A program made the position numbers and the translations under genes. A DNA stretch of 64,000 bases from positions 25,137 through 89,136 of the forward strand of contig JAPPJO010000130.1 of the NCBI GenBank assembly GCA_028820325.1, written 5' to 3'. Below, one piece after another: positions 1 through 9,636 of the stretch. The notes under the pieces were generated by a model. That model ran no database searches, was not told the DNA's origin, and saw nothing but the letters and a program-made list of their open reading frames with translations. This DNA is from Gammaproteobacteria bacterium. Its GTDB lineage: Bacteria; Gemmatimonadota; Gemmatimonadetes; Longimicrobiales; Gaopeijiaceae. Position 1 is the stretch's first letter, and each line of letters begins with the position of its first letter.

Positions 1-1098
1 GCTCCGGCCTGGACATCCGACGGCCGGGCGATCCGGTTCGAAGCCTCCATCGGGGGGAACAGTCATCTGTTCGAGGTGGCTGCCTCGGGAGGCGAGGTCC
101 GACAAGTGACCATGGGGGACCGCCGCGTAGCCTCGGTGTCAACGTCCAAGGACGGGCGGGTCATGGCCTACACCTCCACGGACGCCGCCACGCCGGCCGA
201 GGTCTACGTTGCCCGGACCGACGGAACCGGTGAGCATCGGATCAGCTCGTTCAATGACTCCTGGCTCGCCGGGGTTACGCGCATGCCGGCGGAGCGCCTC
301 ACGTGGACCGTCGCCGACGGGACCGAGATCGAGGGGTGGGTGGTGAAGCCGGCGGGATACGAGCCTGGCCAACGGTATCCGATGGTCCTCAAGATCCACG
401 GGGGACCGCACGGCGCCTACGGCAACACCTTCTTCCAGACATTCCACGTCCTGTCGGCTTCCGGCTTCTTCGTCCTCTATCCGAACCCCCGGGGCTCGGC
501 GGGCTACGGACACGATTTCGAGTATGCCACGCGCGGCAACTGGCATGTGATGGATGAGGAGGACTTTCTCACGGGCGTGGACGCGGCCCTGGCGAAGTAT
601 CCGGATATCGATCCGGACCGGCTCGGCGTGTCCGGTGGAAGCTATGGCGGCGTGAGCACGAACTGGCTCACCGCCCGCTCGGACCGCTTCGCGGCTGCGG
701 TGACCAGCAGATCCATCTCGAACTGGTACAGCTGGTGGGGCACGTCCGACATCCCCAACATGACCGAGTTCGAGTTCTACGGGCCTCCCTGGGAGCAGCG
801 CGAGCTGTACGATCGGCTCTCACCCCTTTCGTATGTGGAAAACGTCACCGCACCCACGCTGATCATCCACTCCGAGCAGGACTGGCGCACTCCCATGGCG
901 GACGCGGAGCAGTGGTTCATGTCGCTCAAGAAGCTCGGCGTACCCGTGGAGTTCGTGCGCTACCCGAGGTCGTCACACGGCCTGTCACGGACTGGCGAGC
1001 CCTGGCTCCTCGTCGATCGCCTGGAGCGTCTGAGGTCCTGGTTCGTCCACTGGCTGATAGACAACCCTGCCGGGGCGGCGGACGAACGACCGGATTGA
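1..1098 (+). CDS. S9 family peptidase (prolyl oligopeptidase/DPP type), 5'-truncated by window edge
   Basis: The reading frame is open from base 1, so only the C-terminal 365 codons are visible: the end of a beta-propeller (TSDGRAIRFEA, TSKDGRVMAY) followed by the alpha/beta-hydrolase domain. The catalytic triad is readable. Ser is in GGSYGG (codon 640-642), Asp in EQDWRTP (codon 880-882) and His in SSHGLS (codon 976-978). Such enzymes cleave short peptides, often after proline, usually in the periplasm or outside the cell in this kind of genome. The signal peptide would lie outside the window. The next gene downstream is another S9 peptidase in the same direction, 93 bp away, suggesting a tandem pair. 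Confidence 0.93.
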   Translation, partial: APAWTSDGRAIRFEASIGGNSHLFEVAASGGEVRQVTMGDRRVASVSTSKDGRVMAYTSTDAATPAEVYVARTDGTGEHRISSFNDSWLAGVTRMPAERLTWTVADGTEIEGWVVKPAGYEPGQRYPMVLKIHGGPHGAYGNTFFQTFHVLSASGFFVLYPNPRGSAGYGHDFEYATRGNWHVMDEEDFLTGVDAALAKYPDIDPDRLGVSGGSYGGVSTNWLTARSDRFAAAVTSRSISNWYSWWGTSDIPNMTEFEFYGPPWEQRELYDRLSPLSYVENVTAPTLIIHSEQDWRTPMADAEQWFMSLKKLGVPVEFVRYPRSSHGLSRTGEPWLLVDRLERLRSWFVHWLIDNPAGAADERPD

Positions 1099-1191
1099 GA
1101 GCCTGGTCGGCGTCATGATGTGCCTGCTCCGGCCGACCCCTGACTTGCCAGGGTCGATGCCATATCGCTCTCCATTACCCCGGAGGCCCTC

Positions 1192-3264
1192 ATGAGACCG
1201 TCGATCATCCTTTCGGCGCTGCTTCGCACCATCGTGCACTCCACCGCGCTCCTGGTGTTGAGCGCCCTCCTGATCCCGGTCGACGCCGGAGCCCAGGATC
1301 TCTCGGACCGCCTTACGGTTGACCGGTATCTGGACTGGGAGTTCGTGAGAAACCCCCAGCTGTCTCCGGACGGGCGGCAGGTCATCTACGAGCGGGAGTG
1401 GATCGACAAGGTTCACGACGGACACGTTTCCGATGTCTGGATCATGAATGCGGATGGCAGCCGGAACCGCTTCCTGGTCGACGGCTCCTCTCCGCTGTGG
1501 TCGCCCGACGGCACGCGCATCGCCTACGTGGCGCAGGGCGAGCCGTCCGGAGCCCAGATTTTCGTTCGCTGGATGGACAGCGAGGGCGCCACTTCGCAGA
1601 TCACGCGGCTCACGGAGAGCCCCTCCGGAATCACGTGGTCGCCGGACGGCCAAAGCATCGCCTTCAATATGCTGGTGGACGCTCCCCCCGACCCCGAATG
1701 GCGCATTGACATGCCGACCGCTCCCGCCGACGCGGAGTGGACGGCACCGCCGCGCATCGTGGAGCGCCTGGTCTACCGGCGAGACGCCCAGGGCTGGGCG
1801 CCGATCGGCTTCCGGCACATCTTCGTGGTCTCCGCCGACGGCGGGACCGCCAGGCAAATCACCGACGGACCCTACGATCACGGCTCCCCGACGTGGACGC
1901 CCGACGGCTCGCGCATCCTGTTCTCCGGCCTCCGCGCCGAGGACGCCGAGCACCAGTACCGGGAATCCGAGGTCTACGCCGTGGACGTGTACACCGGTTC
2001 GGTGGAGCAGCTCACCAGCCGCCGCGGACCCGACGGCAATCCCGTGCCTTCACCGGACGGCCGATACATCGCGTACCAGGGCTTCCCCTTCACAACCGAC
2101 ACGTACCGGGAGAACGGGCTGTGGGTGATGAATGCCGATGGCTCTGACCCGCGCCTGGTCGCCGACGAGCTCGGACGCGCACTGGGGACAGTCACCTGGT
2201 CGAACGACAGCCGCGGACTCTTCTTCACGGCGTCGATCCTGGGCACGTCGAATCTCTGGTACGCACCGCTGGACGGAGAGCCACGCGCGGTCACCGAAGG
2301 CAATCACATGCTCTCCGTGACCAGCATCGGCTCCGACGGCACCGTGGTGGGGACCCGTACGGCGTACCACGAGGCGGGCAGCATCGTGCATTTCGACCTG
2401 GAGCGCCCGAGCGACATAGAAATGCTGAAGTCCACCAACGACGCGGCCCTGACCGACGTCGAGCTGGGTGAGGTGGAGGAGATCTGGTATCCGTCCGTCG
2501 ACGGGCTGCAGATCCAGGGGTGGATCAACAAGCCACCGGGGTTCGACCCTTCACGGAAGTATCCGCTCATCCTCCGCATCCACGGTGGTCCGCACTCGAT
2601 GTACAACGCCGGGTTCGACTTCAAGAACCAGAACCACGCTGCTCACGACTACGTGGTCCTCTACACGAATCCCCGTGGAAGCTCCGGCTACGGGAGCGAG
2701 TTTGGCAACGCGATCAACTACGCGTATCCGTCCATGGACTACGACGATCTCATGGTGGGTGTGGACACCATGCTGGCGCGCGGCTACATCGACGAGCGCA
2801 ATCTCTTCGTGTACGGCGGCTCGGGCGGGGGTGTTCTCACGTCCTGGATCGTCGGGCACACGGATCGATTCACGGCCGCCGTGGCCAAGGCCCCGGTGAC
2901 GAACTGGATCAGCTTCGTGGGGACGACCGACGGATCGAGCTGGTACTACGACTTCGAGCAACTCCCTTGGGATGACCCGGCGGAGCACCTCCAGCGATCG
3001 CCCCTCATGTACGTGGGCAACGTCACCACCCCCACCATGCTCATGACCGGGGAGCGCGACCTTCGCACACCCATGGAGCAGACCGAGCAGTTCTACCGCG
3101 CGCTGAAGCTCCGGCAGATTCCCACGGCCATGGTTCGCCTGACGGACGGATGGCACTCGAGGAGCCGCCCGCCCACGAACTTTCTGCGGGTACAGTTGCT
3201 GCTCCGCAACTGGTTCGAGCGCTTCATGGTGAAGGACGGAGAGGTGGCAGCGAGCGGACGCTGA
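1192..3264 (+). CDS. Secreted S9 family peptidase
   Basis: 690 residues. The start is supported by GGAGG five bases before the ATG. An N-terminal signal peptide (hydrophobic residues about 8-30, ending near DAGAQD) indicates export. Residues about 40-420 form a WD40/TolB-like propeller with repeated SPDG motifs, and about 430-690 form the hydrolase domain. Ser544 is in GGSGGG, Asp623 in GERDLRTP and His655 in GWHSRS. The nucleophile elbow has Gly where the upstream paralogue has Tyr. The likely role is degradation of peptides brought in or produced outside the cell. Its 3' end overlaps the convergent gene at 3224 by 41 bp. Confidence 0.95.
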   Translation: MRPSIILSALLRTIVHSTALLVLSALLIPVDAGAQDLSDRLTVDRYLDWEFVRNPQLSPDGRQVIYEREWIDKVHDGHVSDVWIMNADGSRNRFLVDGSSPLWSPDGTRIAYVAQGEPSGAQIFVRWMDSEGATSQITRLTESPSGITWSPDGQSIAFNMLVDAPPDPEWRIDMPTAPADAEWTAPPRIVERLVYRRDAQGWAPIGFRHIFVVSADGGTARQITDGPYDHGSPTWTPDGSRILFSGLRAEDAEHQYRESEVYAVDVYTGSVEQLTSRRGPDGNPVPSPDGRYIAYQGFPFTTDTYRENGLWVMNADGSDPRLVADELGRALGTVTWSNDSRGLFFTASILGTSNLWYAPLDGEPRAVTEGNHMLSVTSIGSDGTVVGTRTAYHEAGSIVHFDLERPSDIEMLKSTNDAALTDVELGEVEEIWYPSVDGLQIQGWINKPPGFDPSRKYPLILRIHGGPHSMYNAGFDFKNQNHAAHDYVVLYTNPRGSSGYGSEFGNAINYAYPSMDYDDLMVGVDTMLARGYIDERNLFVYGGSGGGVLTSWIVGHTDRFTAAVAKAPVTNWISFVGTTDGSSWYYDFEQLPWDDPAEHLQRSPLMYVGNVTTPTMLMTGERDLRTPMEQTEQFYRALKLRQIPTAMVRLTDGWHSRSRPPTNFLRVQLLLRNWFERFMVKDGEVAASGR

Positions 3265-6200
3265 TCGGCTCGCTCGGGATCGGATGGATTCCATGGTCGC
3301 TGAGCTGCCGGTAGAAGTCTGGCAGTGTGCTGTCGATGGACGTATTCACCCGACCGACTAGGTCGTTCAGCTCCGCGCGGAACAGCTCGAACTGATCCGA
3401 CTGAATGGCCGTGGGCAGCGACTGCGATCCCATGAGCGCGGCTTTCAGGCGGTCAATGCGATCGCTCAGCGCAGACGACCCGAACCCTCCTCCTTCGGCT
3501 CCCGTCAGCTTCGTGCGGAGATCTGCGATCTCCTCTTCCACTGCCTCGGCGGAGGTCATCACGGCGTCGGGGGGGCTCGGATGTTCCGCGAGCGTCTCCG
3601 ACACCCGCTGGACCTCCTCAGTCATCTTTCCGATCACGTCCGCGGCAGACTCGGTCGTCCTTTGCATCCCGGTTAGCGACAACAGCATGGCATGGAGTTC
3701 CCTGCGGTCGGCGTCGGTCATCTCGACCAATGGATCTCCGACGACACGGACGGTCTTCGTATGATCCTGCCCGCCCGCCGACAGACGTACGGAGTATTCG
3801 CCGGGAAGCACGAACGGACCCAGGTCGGTCAGATTCAGCGCTCCGGCGAGACCCGTGGCCGGAGGTCCGCTGGGCTCCGCACGCAGGTCCCACACGACCC
3901 GATGAATGCCGGCGTCCTTCGGTCCCGTCAGTTCGCGAACAACGGTGCCGGCAGCGTCGCGGACCGTGATCTCGACATCGTCGTCCAGGGAGTCACTCAG
4001 ATAGTAATGCACGTTGGTGCCGGCTTCGGGGTTCTCCGCCCTGTAGCTGCGTCCACCGAGAAACCATCCGTTCTCGTTCGGAATGAACTGAGTGCCGGGT
4101 CGCATGTCGAACAGATGGCTGCCGGACGCGAGAATGGCGTCGTTGAGCTGTTGAAGCGGCGAGATGTCGTCGTAGACGATGATGCTGCGGCCATGCGTCC
4201 CCAGCACCAGGTCATTGTCGCGAGGGTGGACGACCAGGTCGTAGACGGCAACCGTTGGGAGGTTGTTCCACCGCGTCCAGTTCAACCCCTGATCGATTGA
4301 GGCGAAGAGGCCGAACTCCGTGCCAAGGTACAGGAGGTTCGGGTTCCTCGGGTCTTCCTCGACCACGTAGACGGAGCCCGTTGGCAGGTTGGACGCAATG
4401 GACCGCCAGGAGGCACCATGGTCGTTACTCACGTAGACGTAGGGTCGGAAGTCGTCGCTCCGATGACCGTCGAACGACACATACACGGTTCCTTCGCTGA
4501 AGGCCGATGGCCTCAGCCGGCTCACGTAGATCATTTCGGGTACGCCCGAGATCCTGTCGGTCAATTCTGTCCACGACGTCCCGCCGTCGCGGGTCACGTG
4601 CACCTTGCCGTCGTCCGTGCCGACATAGATCAGTCCGGCCAGCTGTGGAGATTCGGCGAGTGCAGTGATATTGCCGAACGATGATACGCCGTCGTTTCTC
4701 GATAGCGTAATATCCTCGCCGCGGACGCCCATCAACGTCAGTTCGTCGCGGTCGACCTGTCCGGTGAGGTCCTCGCTGATGGCCGTCCAGCTGTGGCCAC
4801 GGTCGGTGGACCTGTAGAGTTTGTTGGCTCCGGTGAACAGAGTCGTGGGATCGTGAGGCGACACGACGATGGGCGTGGTCCAGTTCCACCGCAGAGTATC
4901 CTCGCTGGACACCGGCTGCGGCTGAATCGCCTTCCGCTCCCCCGTCGCCTGGTCATAGCGCACGATGCGGCCGTTCTGACAGTTGGTGTATATCGAACGG
5001 CCGTCGCTGGGATCGACCGCTACATACATTCCGTCGCATGCCAGCATCTGGGTCCAGTGTTCATTGGCGATGCCCTGGCGATCGCGAACCATGCTCGGTC
5101 CACCCCATGTGGCGTTGTCCTGCATGCCGCCGTAGATGCGATAGGGCTGCTGCATGTCCACTGTGACGTGATAGAACTGACCCATCGCGTAGTTGTTCAG
5201 GTGTTCCCAACTTCGAGAGCGGTCACGGCTCACCCAGACGCCGCCGTCGTTGCCGTCGATCAGGTGACGGGAATTCGCCGGGTTGATCCAGAGCGCATGG
5301 TGATCCGAGTGAACTTCCGGGTCGCCCTCGAAGAACGTCCTGCCCGCGTCATCGGACACGGACAGTTCGGTGCCCAGAACATAGATCCGCTTTTCGTCAT
5401 TCGGATCGATGCGGATCTGGCTGTAGTACATCGGCCGCGGATTCAGGTCGTTCACCTTTGTCCAGGATTCGCCCTTGTCTGCGGACCGGAATATGCCGCC
5501 TTCCTCGTGCTCGACAGTCGCAAACACGACGTTGGAGTTGCCGCGGAAGATGTCGAGGCCGATTCTCCCCACGACACCCTCGGGAAGGCCGGCGCCAAGC
5601 TTCCTCCAAGTGCGCCCACCGTCGACGGTCTTGTAGATGCCGCCATGGGGACCGCCACCGTTGAAGCCCCACGCACTGCGTCGGCGTTGATAGGCCGCGG
5701 CGTACAGCACCTTGGGATTGGCCGGGTCGATCGCGAGATCCACCGCGCCGGTGTCGTCATTCAAGCTGAGCACGTGCTGCCAGTTCTGTCCGCCGTCGAC
5801 CGTCATGAACACGCCGCGTTCCGGGTTGGCTCCCCACAGGTGTCCGAGCGCAGCCACGTAGACGATATCGGTGTCCTGCGGATTGACGATGATTCGACCG
5901 ATATGGTGCGATTCACGAAGCCCCATGTGTTGCCAAGACCGTCCACCGTCGGTCGACTTGTAGATGCCATCGCCCCACGAGGAACTCTGCCGATTGTTGG
6001 CTTCGCCCGTGCCGACCCAGATCACGCTGGGATCGGCAGGGTTGATGGCCACGTCGCCAATGGACACCGTTGACTGACGATCGAAGACGTTCTCCCAGGA
6101 ATTGCCCCCGTTCACAGTCTTGAGCAAGCCCCCCGAAGCCGTCGCGGCGTAGAAGATCGCCGGATCCTCCTCATATACCGCCAAGTCCACTATGCGTCCC

Positions 6201-6325
6201 CCCATGAAGGCTGGTCCGACTTCCCGGGGCCTGAAGTTGTCGAGAAGCGTCTCCGGCATCTGGGCCAGGACCGGGGTCGCGGAGACGAGAAGAAGGAGGA
6301 TCAGCGTTCGCAGCGTCATCAACAT
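3224..6325 (-). CDS. Secreted sortilin/VPS10-like Asp-box (BNR) beta-propeller protein
   Basis: 1033 residues from the ATG at 6325, which has GGGAGGT just upstream; an in-frame start at 6409 would lie upstream of that site and is not preferred. The signal peptide ends at VLAQ. The body carries many Asp-box motifs typical of VPS10/BNR propellers: STDGGRSW, TVDGGQNW, TVDGGRTW, SADKGESW, STDRGHSW, TRDGGTSW, SNDHGASW. After about residue 760 come an Ig-like/FlgD-like segment (VHYYLSDS, VVWDLRAEP) and a helical tail with long heptad-like stretches. Databases often label these 'glycosyl hydrolase', but no catalytic motif is visible, so a binding or scaffolding role is as likely. A paralogue lies at 44200-47565. 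Confidence 0.9.
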   Translation of the reverse strand: MLMTLRTLILLLLVSATPVLAQMPETLLDNFRPREVGPAFMGGRIVDLAVYEEDPAIFYAATASGGLLKTVNGGNSWENVFDRQSTVSIGDVAINPADPSVIWVGTGEANNRQSSSWGDGIYKSTDGGRSWQHMGLRESHHIGRIIVNPQDTDIVYVAALGHLWGANPERGVFMTVDGGQNWQHVLSLNDDTGAVDLAIDPANPKVLYAAAYQRRRSAWGFNGGGPHGGIYKTVDGGRTWRKLGAGLPEGVVGRIGLDIFRGNSNVVFATVEHEEGGIFRSADKGESWTKVNDLNPRPMYYSQIRIDPNDEKRIYVLGTELSVSDDAGRTFFEGDPEVHSDHHALWINPANSRHLIDGNDGGVWVSRDRSRSWEHLNNYAMGQFYHVTVDMQQPYRIYGGMQDNATWGGPSMVRDRQGIANEHWTQMLACDGMYVAVDPSDGRSIYTNCQNGRIVRYDQATGERKAIQPQPVSSEDTLRWNWTTPIVVSPHDPTTLFTGANKLYRSTDRGHSWTAISEDLTGQVDRDELTLMGVRGEDITLSRNDGVSSFGNITALAESPQLAGLIYVGTDDGKVHVTRDGGTSWTELTDRISGVPEMIYVSRLRPSAFSEGTVYVSFDGHRSDDFRPYVYVSNDHGASWRSIASNLPTGSVYVVEEDPRNPNLLYLGTEFGLFASIDQGLNWTRWNNLPTVAVYDLVVHPRDNDLVLGTHGRSIIVYDDISPLQQLNDAILASGSHLFDMRPGTQFIPNENGWFLGGRSYRAENPEAGTNVHYYLSDSLDDDVEITVRDAAGTVVRELTGPKDAGIHRVVWDLRAEPSGPPATGLAGALNLTDLGPFVLPGEYSVRLSAGGQDHTKTVRVVGDPLVEMTDADRRELHAMLLSLTGMQRTTESAADVIGKMTEEVQRVSETLAEHPSPPDAVMTSAEAVEEEIADLRTKLTGAEGGGFGSSALSDRIDRLKAALMGSQSLPTAIQSDQFELFRAELNDLVGRVNTSIDSTLPDFYRQLSDHGIHPIPSEPISVRSLPPLRPSP

Positions 6326-6474
6326 GGCTACCTCCCGAGTAGCGGATGGGCGCACCAACAGTCGATTGCGCCCTACCGGAGGGTAGAGCGGTCTCTCCGT
6401 GGCGCGCAAGGATCAGCGCAGAGGCCTCAAGGGTGCTACGTTGGAGGGATCTCCCCTCGCCCATGGAGGACCCC

Positions 6475-6858
6475 ATGCGTTACCTCGTCCTCTCCCTCCT
6501 TCTCGCATTCTCTTTCCAGGGCTGCGCGTCCACCGGCAGTGGCCCGGGTAGCTCCCGAAACCTCATCACCCGCGCGCAGATCGAAGAGTCGCAGGCGATC
6601 ACGGCGCACGATGTCATCCGCGCGCTGCATCCCCAGTGGCTGCGCGCCCGGGGCCAGACCGTGGGCCTCGCGAATGCGACGCCTGTGACTCCGACGGTCT
6701 TCATGGACGGGACGCGAATCGGTGACATCAACGTCCTGAACGCGTATCAGGTGCGGGACATCCAGGAGATTCACTACCTGGATCCGGGCAGGGCGGCGAG
6801 CCGCTACGGGATGGGGTATCCCCGGGGCATCATCGAGCTCATCTCGCTACGGCGATGA
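6475..6858 (+). CDS. Small lipoprotein with an isolated TonB-plug-like module
   Basis: 127 residues. The ATG at 6475 has GGAGG four bases upstream and directly precedes a lipoprotein signal with lipobox SFQGC (Cys17), so it is preferred over upstream in-frame starts. Residues about 44-126 look like the second half of a TonB-dependent receptor plug: VFMDG at 75-79, VRDIQEIHYLD at 93-103, ASRYG at 108-112, RGIIELISL at 117-125. There is no beta-barrel. The stop overlaps the next start (ATGA at 6855-6858), so it is translationally coupled to the DUF3179 gene. I infer the plug relationship from motif spacing; the function is unknown. Confidence 0.88.
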   Translation: MRYLVLSLLLAFSFQGCASTGSGPGSSRNLITRAQIEESQAITAHDVIRALHPQWLRARGQTVGLANATPVTPTVFMDGTRIGDINVLNAYQVRDIQEIHYLDPGRAASRYGMGYPRGIIELISLRR

Positions 6859-8003
6859 ACGGCCTCGCGCCGGGACGGCCGGGACGCGCCGCCTTCTGCG
6901 CCATCGCGGGCATCCTGACCGCGTGCAGCCTCGTCGAGACGACCTCGCCATTCGACGACCAGGGGGGTGGCGTGGCGCCGTCCTTGCCAGACGACTCCTT
7001 CTGCAGCATTCCCGAGGAGTTCATCGTCTCCGGAGGCGTAGGCCGGGACGGCATTCCGGCACTCGTGAACCCGTCGCTGGTCTCCAGCGACCACGCCGAG
7101 GCCACCTATGTCCGGGAAGCGGACCGGGTGATCGGGCTCGAGGTGGACGGGAAGGCCCTCGCGGTGCCGCACAACATCCTCTGGTGGCACGAGATCGTGA
7201 ACTTCGACGACTTCGGGCGCCCGTTCGCGGTCACCTACTGTCCGCTCACCGGGTCGAGCATGGTCTTCGATCGGTCTTCCGTCGAGGGTGTCGATTTCGG
7301 CGTATCGGGCCTCCTCTTCCACAACAACCTGATGATGTTCAACCGCCGGCTCGACGGAGCCGAGGAATCGCTCTTCCCGCAGATGATGCAGGGCGCGCGG
7401 TGTGGGCCGATGGACGGACAGCCACTCGAGCCGCTGCCGGCGATCGAAATGCGCTGGCGCACCTGGAAGGATCTGCATCCCGAGACGCTGGTGGTCTCGG
7501 GCCTCCAGCCGCGGGGCCGGGATTATGAGAACTATCCCTACGGCGACTACGAGGTAGTCGACAACCCCCAGACCCTGTTCCCGAACCCCGAGTTCGACAC
7601 GCGCCGCCCCCCCAAGGAGCGTGTCCTGGGCATCCCGCGCGAAAACGGCTTCGGGATGGCGTTCCCGTTCATCGTGCTCGAGAGCCGGGGCGACGTGGTG
7701 GTGGTGCACGACGACGTGCAGGGCACGCGGCCGGTAGTGGTGTTCTGGTCCACCCGGGCCCAGGCGGCCGTGGCCTACCACCCGACATCCGGCGGCCGGG
7801 ATCTCACCTTCGCGGTGCGGGACGGCGGGTTCTTCGACGTGCAGACGGGCAGCAGGTGGAACATCGAAGGCCGTGCGGTCGCGGGGCCTCTCGAAGGCTC
7901 GGCGCTCCCGCAGGTGGCGGACGCCTACATCGCCTTCTGGTTTGCCTGGGCGACCTTCCACCCCAACACCGACGTGCTGTCGGGCCCGCTGCGGGTATCC
8001 TGA
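6855..8003 (+). CDS. DUF3179 domain-containing lipoprotein-like protein
   Basis: 382 residues. The N-terminus is a short signal with a possible lipobox (ILTACS, Cys near 24). The core matches DUF3179: DGIPAL, ADRVIGLEVDGKA, NILWWHEIVN, FAVTYCPLTGSSMVFD, FGVSGLLFHNNLMMFNR and WRTWKDLHPETLVVS, all in the expected order. Many family members have CPLC where this one has CPLT, so the second Cys is absent here. The biochemical role of DUF3179 is not established. The gene starts within the stop of the plug-like lipoprotein (ATGA overlap), so the two are probably made together. A hairpin follows at 8008-8044. Confidence 0.92.
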   Translation: MNGLAPGRPGRAAFCAIAGILTACSLVETTSPFDDQGGGVAPSLPDDSFCSIPEEFIVSGGVGRDGIPALVNPSLVSSDHAEATYVREADRVIGLEVDGKALAVPHNILWWHEIVNFDDFGRPFAVTYCPLTGSSMVFDRSSVEGVDFGVSGLLFHNNLMMFNRRLDGAEESLFPQMMQGARCGPMDGQPLEPLPAIEMRWRTWKDLHPETLVVSGLQPRGRDYENYPYGDYEVVDNPQTLFPNPEFDTRRPPKERVLGIPRENGFGMAFPFIVLESRGDVVVVHDDVQGTRPVVVFWSTRAQAAVAYHPTSGGRDLTFAVRDGGFFDVQTGSRWNIEGRAVAGPLEGSALPQVADAYIAFWFAWATFHPNTDVLSGPLRVS

Positions 8004-8007
8004 ACGC

Positions 8008-8080
8008 GAAACCGGCCGGCCCATGCCAGGCGCCGACCGGTTTCTCCTCGCCGCCGGGCCTGACCCGAACCGAGGGTCAG
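8008..8080. terminator. Two stem-loops between convergent genes
   Basis: GAAACCGG at 8008-8015 pairs perfectly with CCGGTTTC at 8037-8044, with further partial pairing inside. A second stem, CTGACCC (8060-8066) with GGGTCAG (8074-8080), follows. They lie between the ends of the DUF3179 gene (8003, plus) and the SusD-like gene (8097, minus), the usual place for a shared terminator. No T-run follows on either strand, so intrinsic termination is only suggested. Confidence 0.45.
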
Positions 8081-8096
8081 ACCCTGGGGGCTCGGC

Positions 8097-9566
8097 TCAG
8101 CTCGGATCCCAGAACAACCGCGTGTTCCAGGGCTCCGGTCCCAGCCCCTGCGCCGACTGCGCGGCCGACAGGTTGGCGTTGTTCACCGACTCCTCGCTCT
8201 GCGGATACGGCAGCCGCACCGGGATGAGGTTGTTGTTCAGGTTGTCGGGACCCGCCACCAGACCGGGGTGGTCGGCGCGCCTGAAGTAGGCCCACGCCTC
8301 CGGCCCCTGGTCGTACAGCGCGAACCACATCTGCTGGGCGATCTGCTGCAGTTGGGTTTCCATGTCCGAAGCGAACGCCACCATCGGCTGCGCCAGATAG
8401 GCGTCAACGTCGTCCGACGAGACGTCGTACGTCTCCATGGAAGCGCGCACCCCGGCCTCGTAGAGAGCCGCCGCATCGCCACCGGCATACCCTCTCACCG
8501 CAGCCTCCGCCTGAAGCAGCGCCACCTCGGCGTAGGACTGGATCCACGTCGGCGTGCTGGGCCGCAGGAACCACTTGCCGACACGCGACACCTGCTCGAA
8601 CTCGATCCCGTGGCTGTCGTCCATGCCGTTGGGCATGCCCCGGAACTCACCCGTTTCCCTCGCGGGATCGGCGTAGATGGAGAGCCTGGGGTCGTTGTGC
8701 TCGATGAGCGCGTCGACCATCGCCGCGCTGATGCGGAAGTCGCCGGGACGGGCGATGAAAGCGGGCGCCATCGGGTTCTCATTGGGCGGAGAACCCAGCC
8801 ACACCAGCTTGGCCTCGTCATCGCTGCTTGCGAAGACGCCCGCCGAGATTGCGCTCGAGGCCTCGGACGCGCTCTGGATGCGCATCGCCATGCGCAGCCG
8901 CAGCGAGTTGGCGAAGCGCTGCCACTTGTACATGTCGCCTTCGAAGATCAGGTCCGGGTTTCCGACCGTTCCCCGGAACACGTCCGGGAAGAGCCCGTTC
9001 ATGGGGGCGATCTGGGAGCTGGCGGCGGACAGCTCGGCCAGCAGCGAGCTGTAGATGGTCTGGGCGTCATCGTACACGGGCGTGATGTTGCTCTGGGCCA
9101 GCCCGCCCAGCGCCTCGCTGTAGGGGATATTGCCCCACAGGTCCACCATGTTGTGGAACATCCATGCCCGCAGGATTCGGCCGACCGCCTCCTGGTTCGC
9201 GTTGCCTCTCTCGGCGGCCTTCTGGACGACTGCGTCGAAATCCACGATGGCCCCCGTGTAGAGGCCGGCCCAGAGCCCGTCCGAGAAGCTCCCGTCGATC
9301 TCGTAGCGATCGATCGAGCCGTACTGGAGGCGGGCGTAGTGCTGCACCCAGACCGAGGCCGTGCCCCGGTCGAAGCCGGTTCCCAGCAGGGAGGTCACGG
9401 CGTTCACGATGCCTGCGGGCAGCAGGTACTGAACGCCCACGTCGGTGGGTGCGTTGGGGTTGGTGTTGATCCCTGTGAAATCCTCCGTGCAACCGGAGAC
9501 GCCCAGGCCCATTGCCACGATCAAACCGGCCGCGAGGCCGCGATTTGTCCTTCTCTTCGTATTCAT
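8097..9566 (-). CDS. SusD/RagB-family outer-membrane nutrient-binding lipoprotein
   Basis: 489 residues. The ATG at 9566 has GGGAG seven bases upstream and begins a lipoprotein signal with Cys26 in GVSGC. The frame stays open upstream to 10328, but that extension overlaps the SusC gene and is not coding. Family features include the helical N-terminal region with WVQHYARLQYG, the DLWGNIPYSEAL motif near residue 155, and the C-terminal NLIPVRLPYPQSE. The protein is expected to sit on the cell surface as a lid over the SusC channel encoded 70 bp upstream, binding an oligomeric or peptide ligand. The substrate cannot be told from sequence. Confidence 0.95.
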   Translation of the reverse strand: MNTKRRTNRGLAAGLIVAMGLGVSGCTEDFTGINTNPNAPTDVGVQYLLPAGIVNAVTSLLGTGFDRGTASVWVQHYARLQYGSIDRYEIDGSFSDGLWAGLYTGAIVDFDAVVQKAAERGNANQEAVGRILRAWMFHNMVDLWGNIPYSEALGGLAQSNITPVYDDAQTIYSSLLAELSAASSQIAPMNGLFPDVFRGTVGNPDLIFEGDMYKWQRFANSLRLRMAMRIQSASEASSAISAGVFASSDDEAKLVWLGSPPNENPMAPAFIARPGDFRISAAMVDALIEHNDPRLSIYADPARETGEFRGMPNGMDDSHGIEFEQVSRVGKWFLRPSTPTWIQSYAEVALLQAEAAVRGYAGGDAAALYEAGVRASMETYDVSSDDVDAYLAQPMVAFASDMETQLQQIAQQMWFALYDQGPEAWAYFRRADHPGLVAGPDNLNNNLIPVRLPYPQSEESVNNANLSAAQSAQGLGPEPWNTRLFWDPS

Positions 9567-9636
9567 TCTCGGTCTCCCGCTCGAATCAGATGTCTTCGGC
9601 ATCATCGGTTTCTCCTGTCGAAGCATGTTCATCACC

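Noticed and set aside
20..45. GGTTCGA tRNA T-loop-like string
   Set aside because: It lies inside the S9 coding frame and no cloverleaf arms are present.
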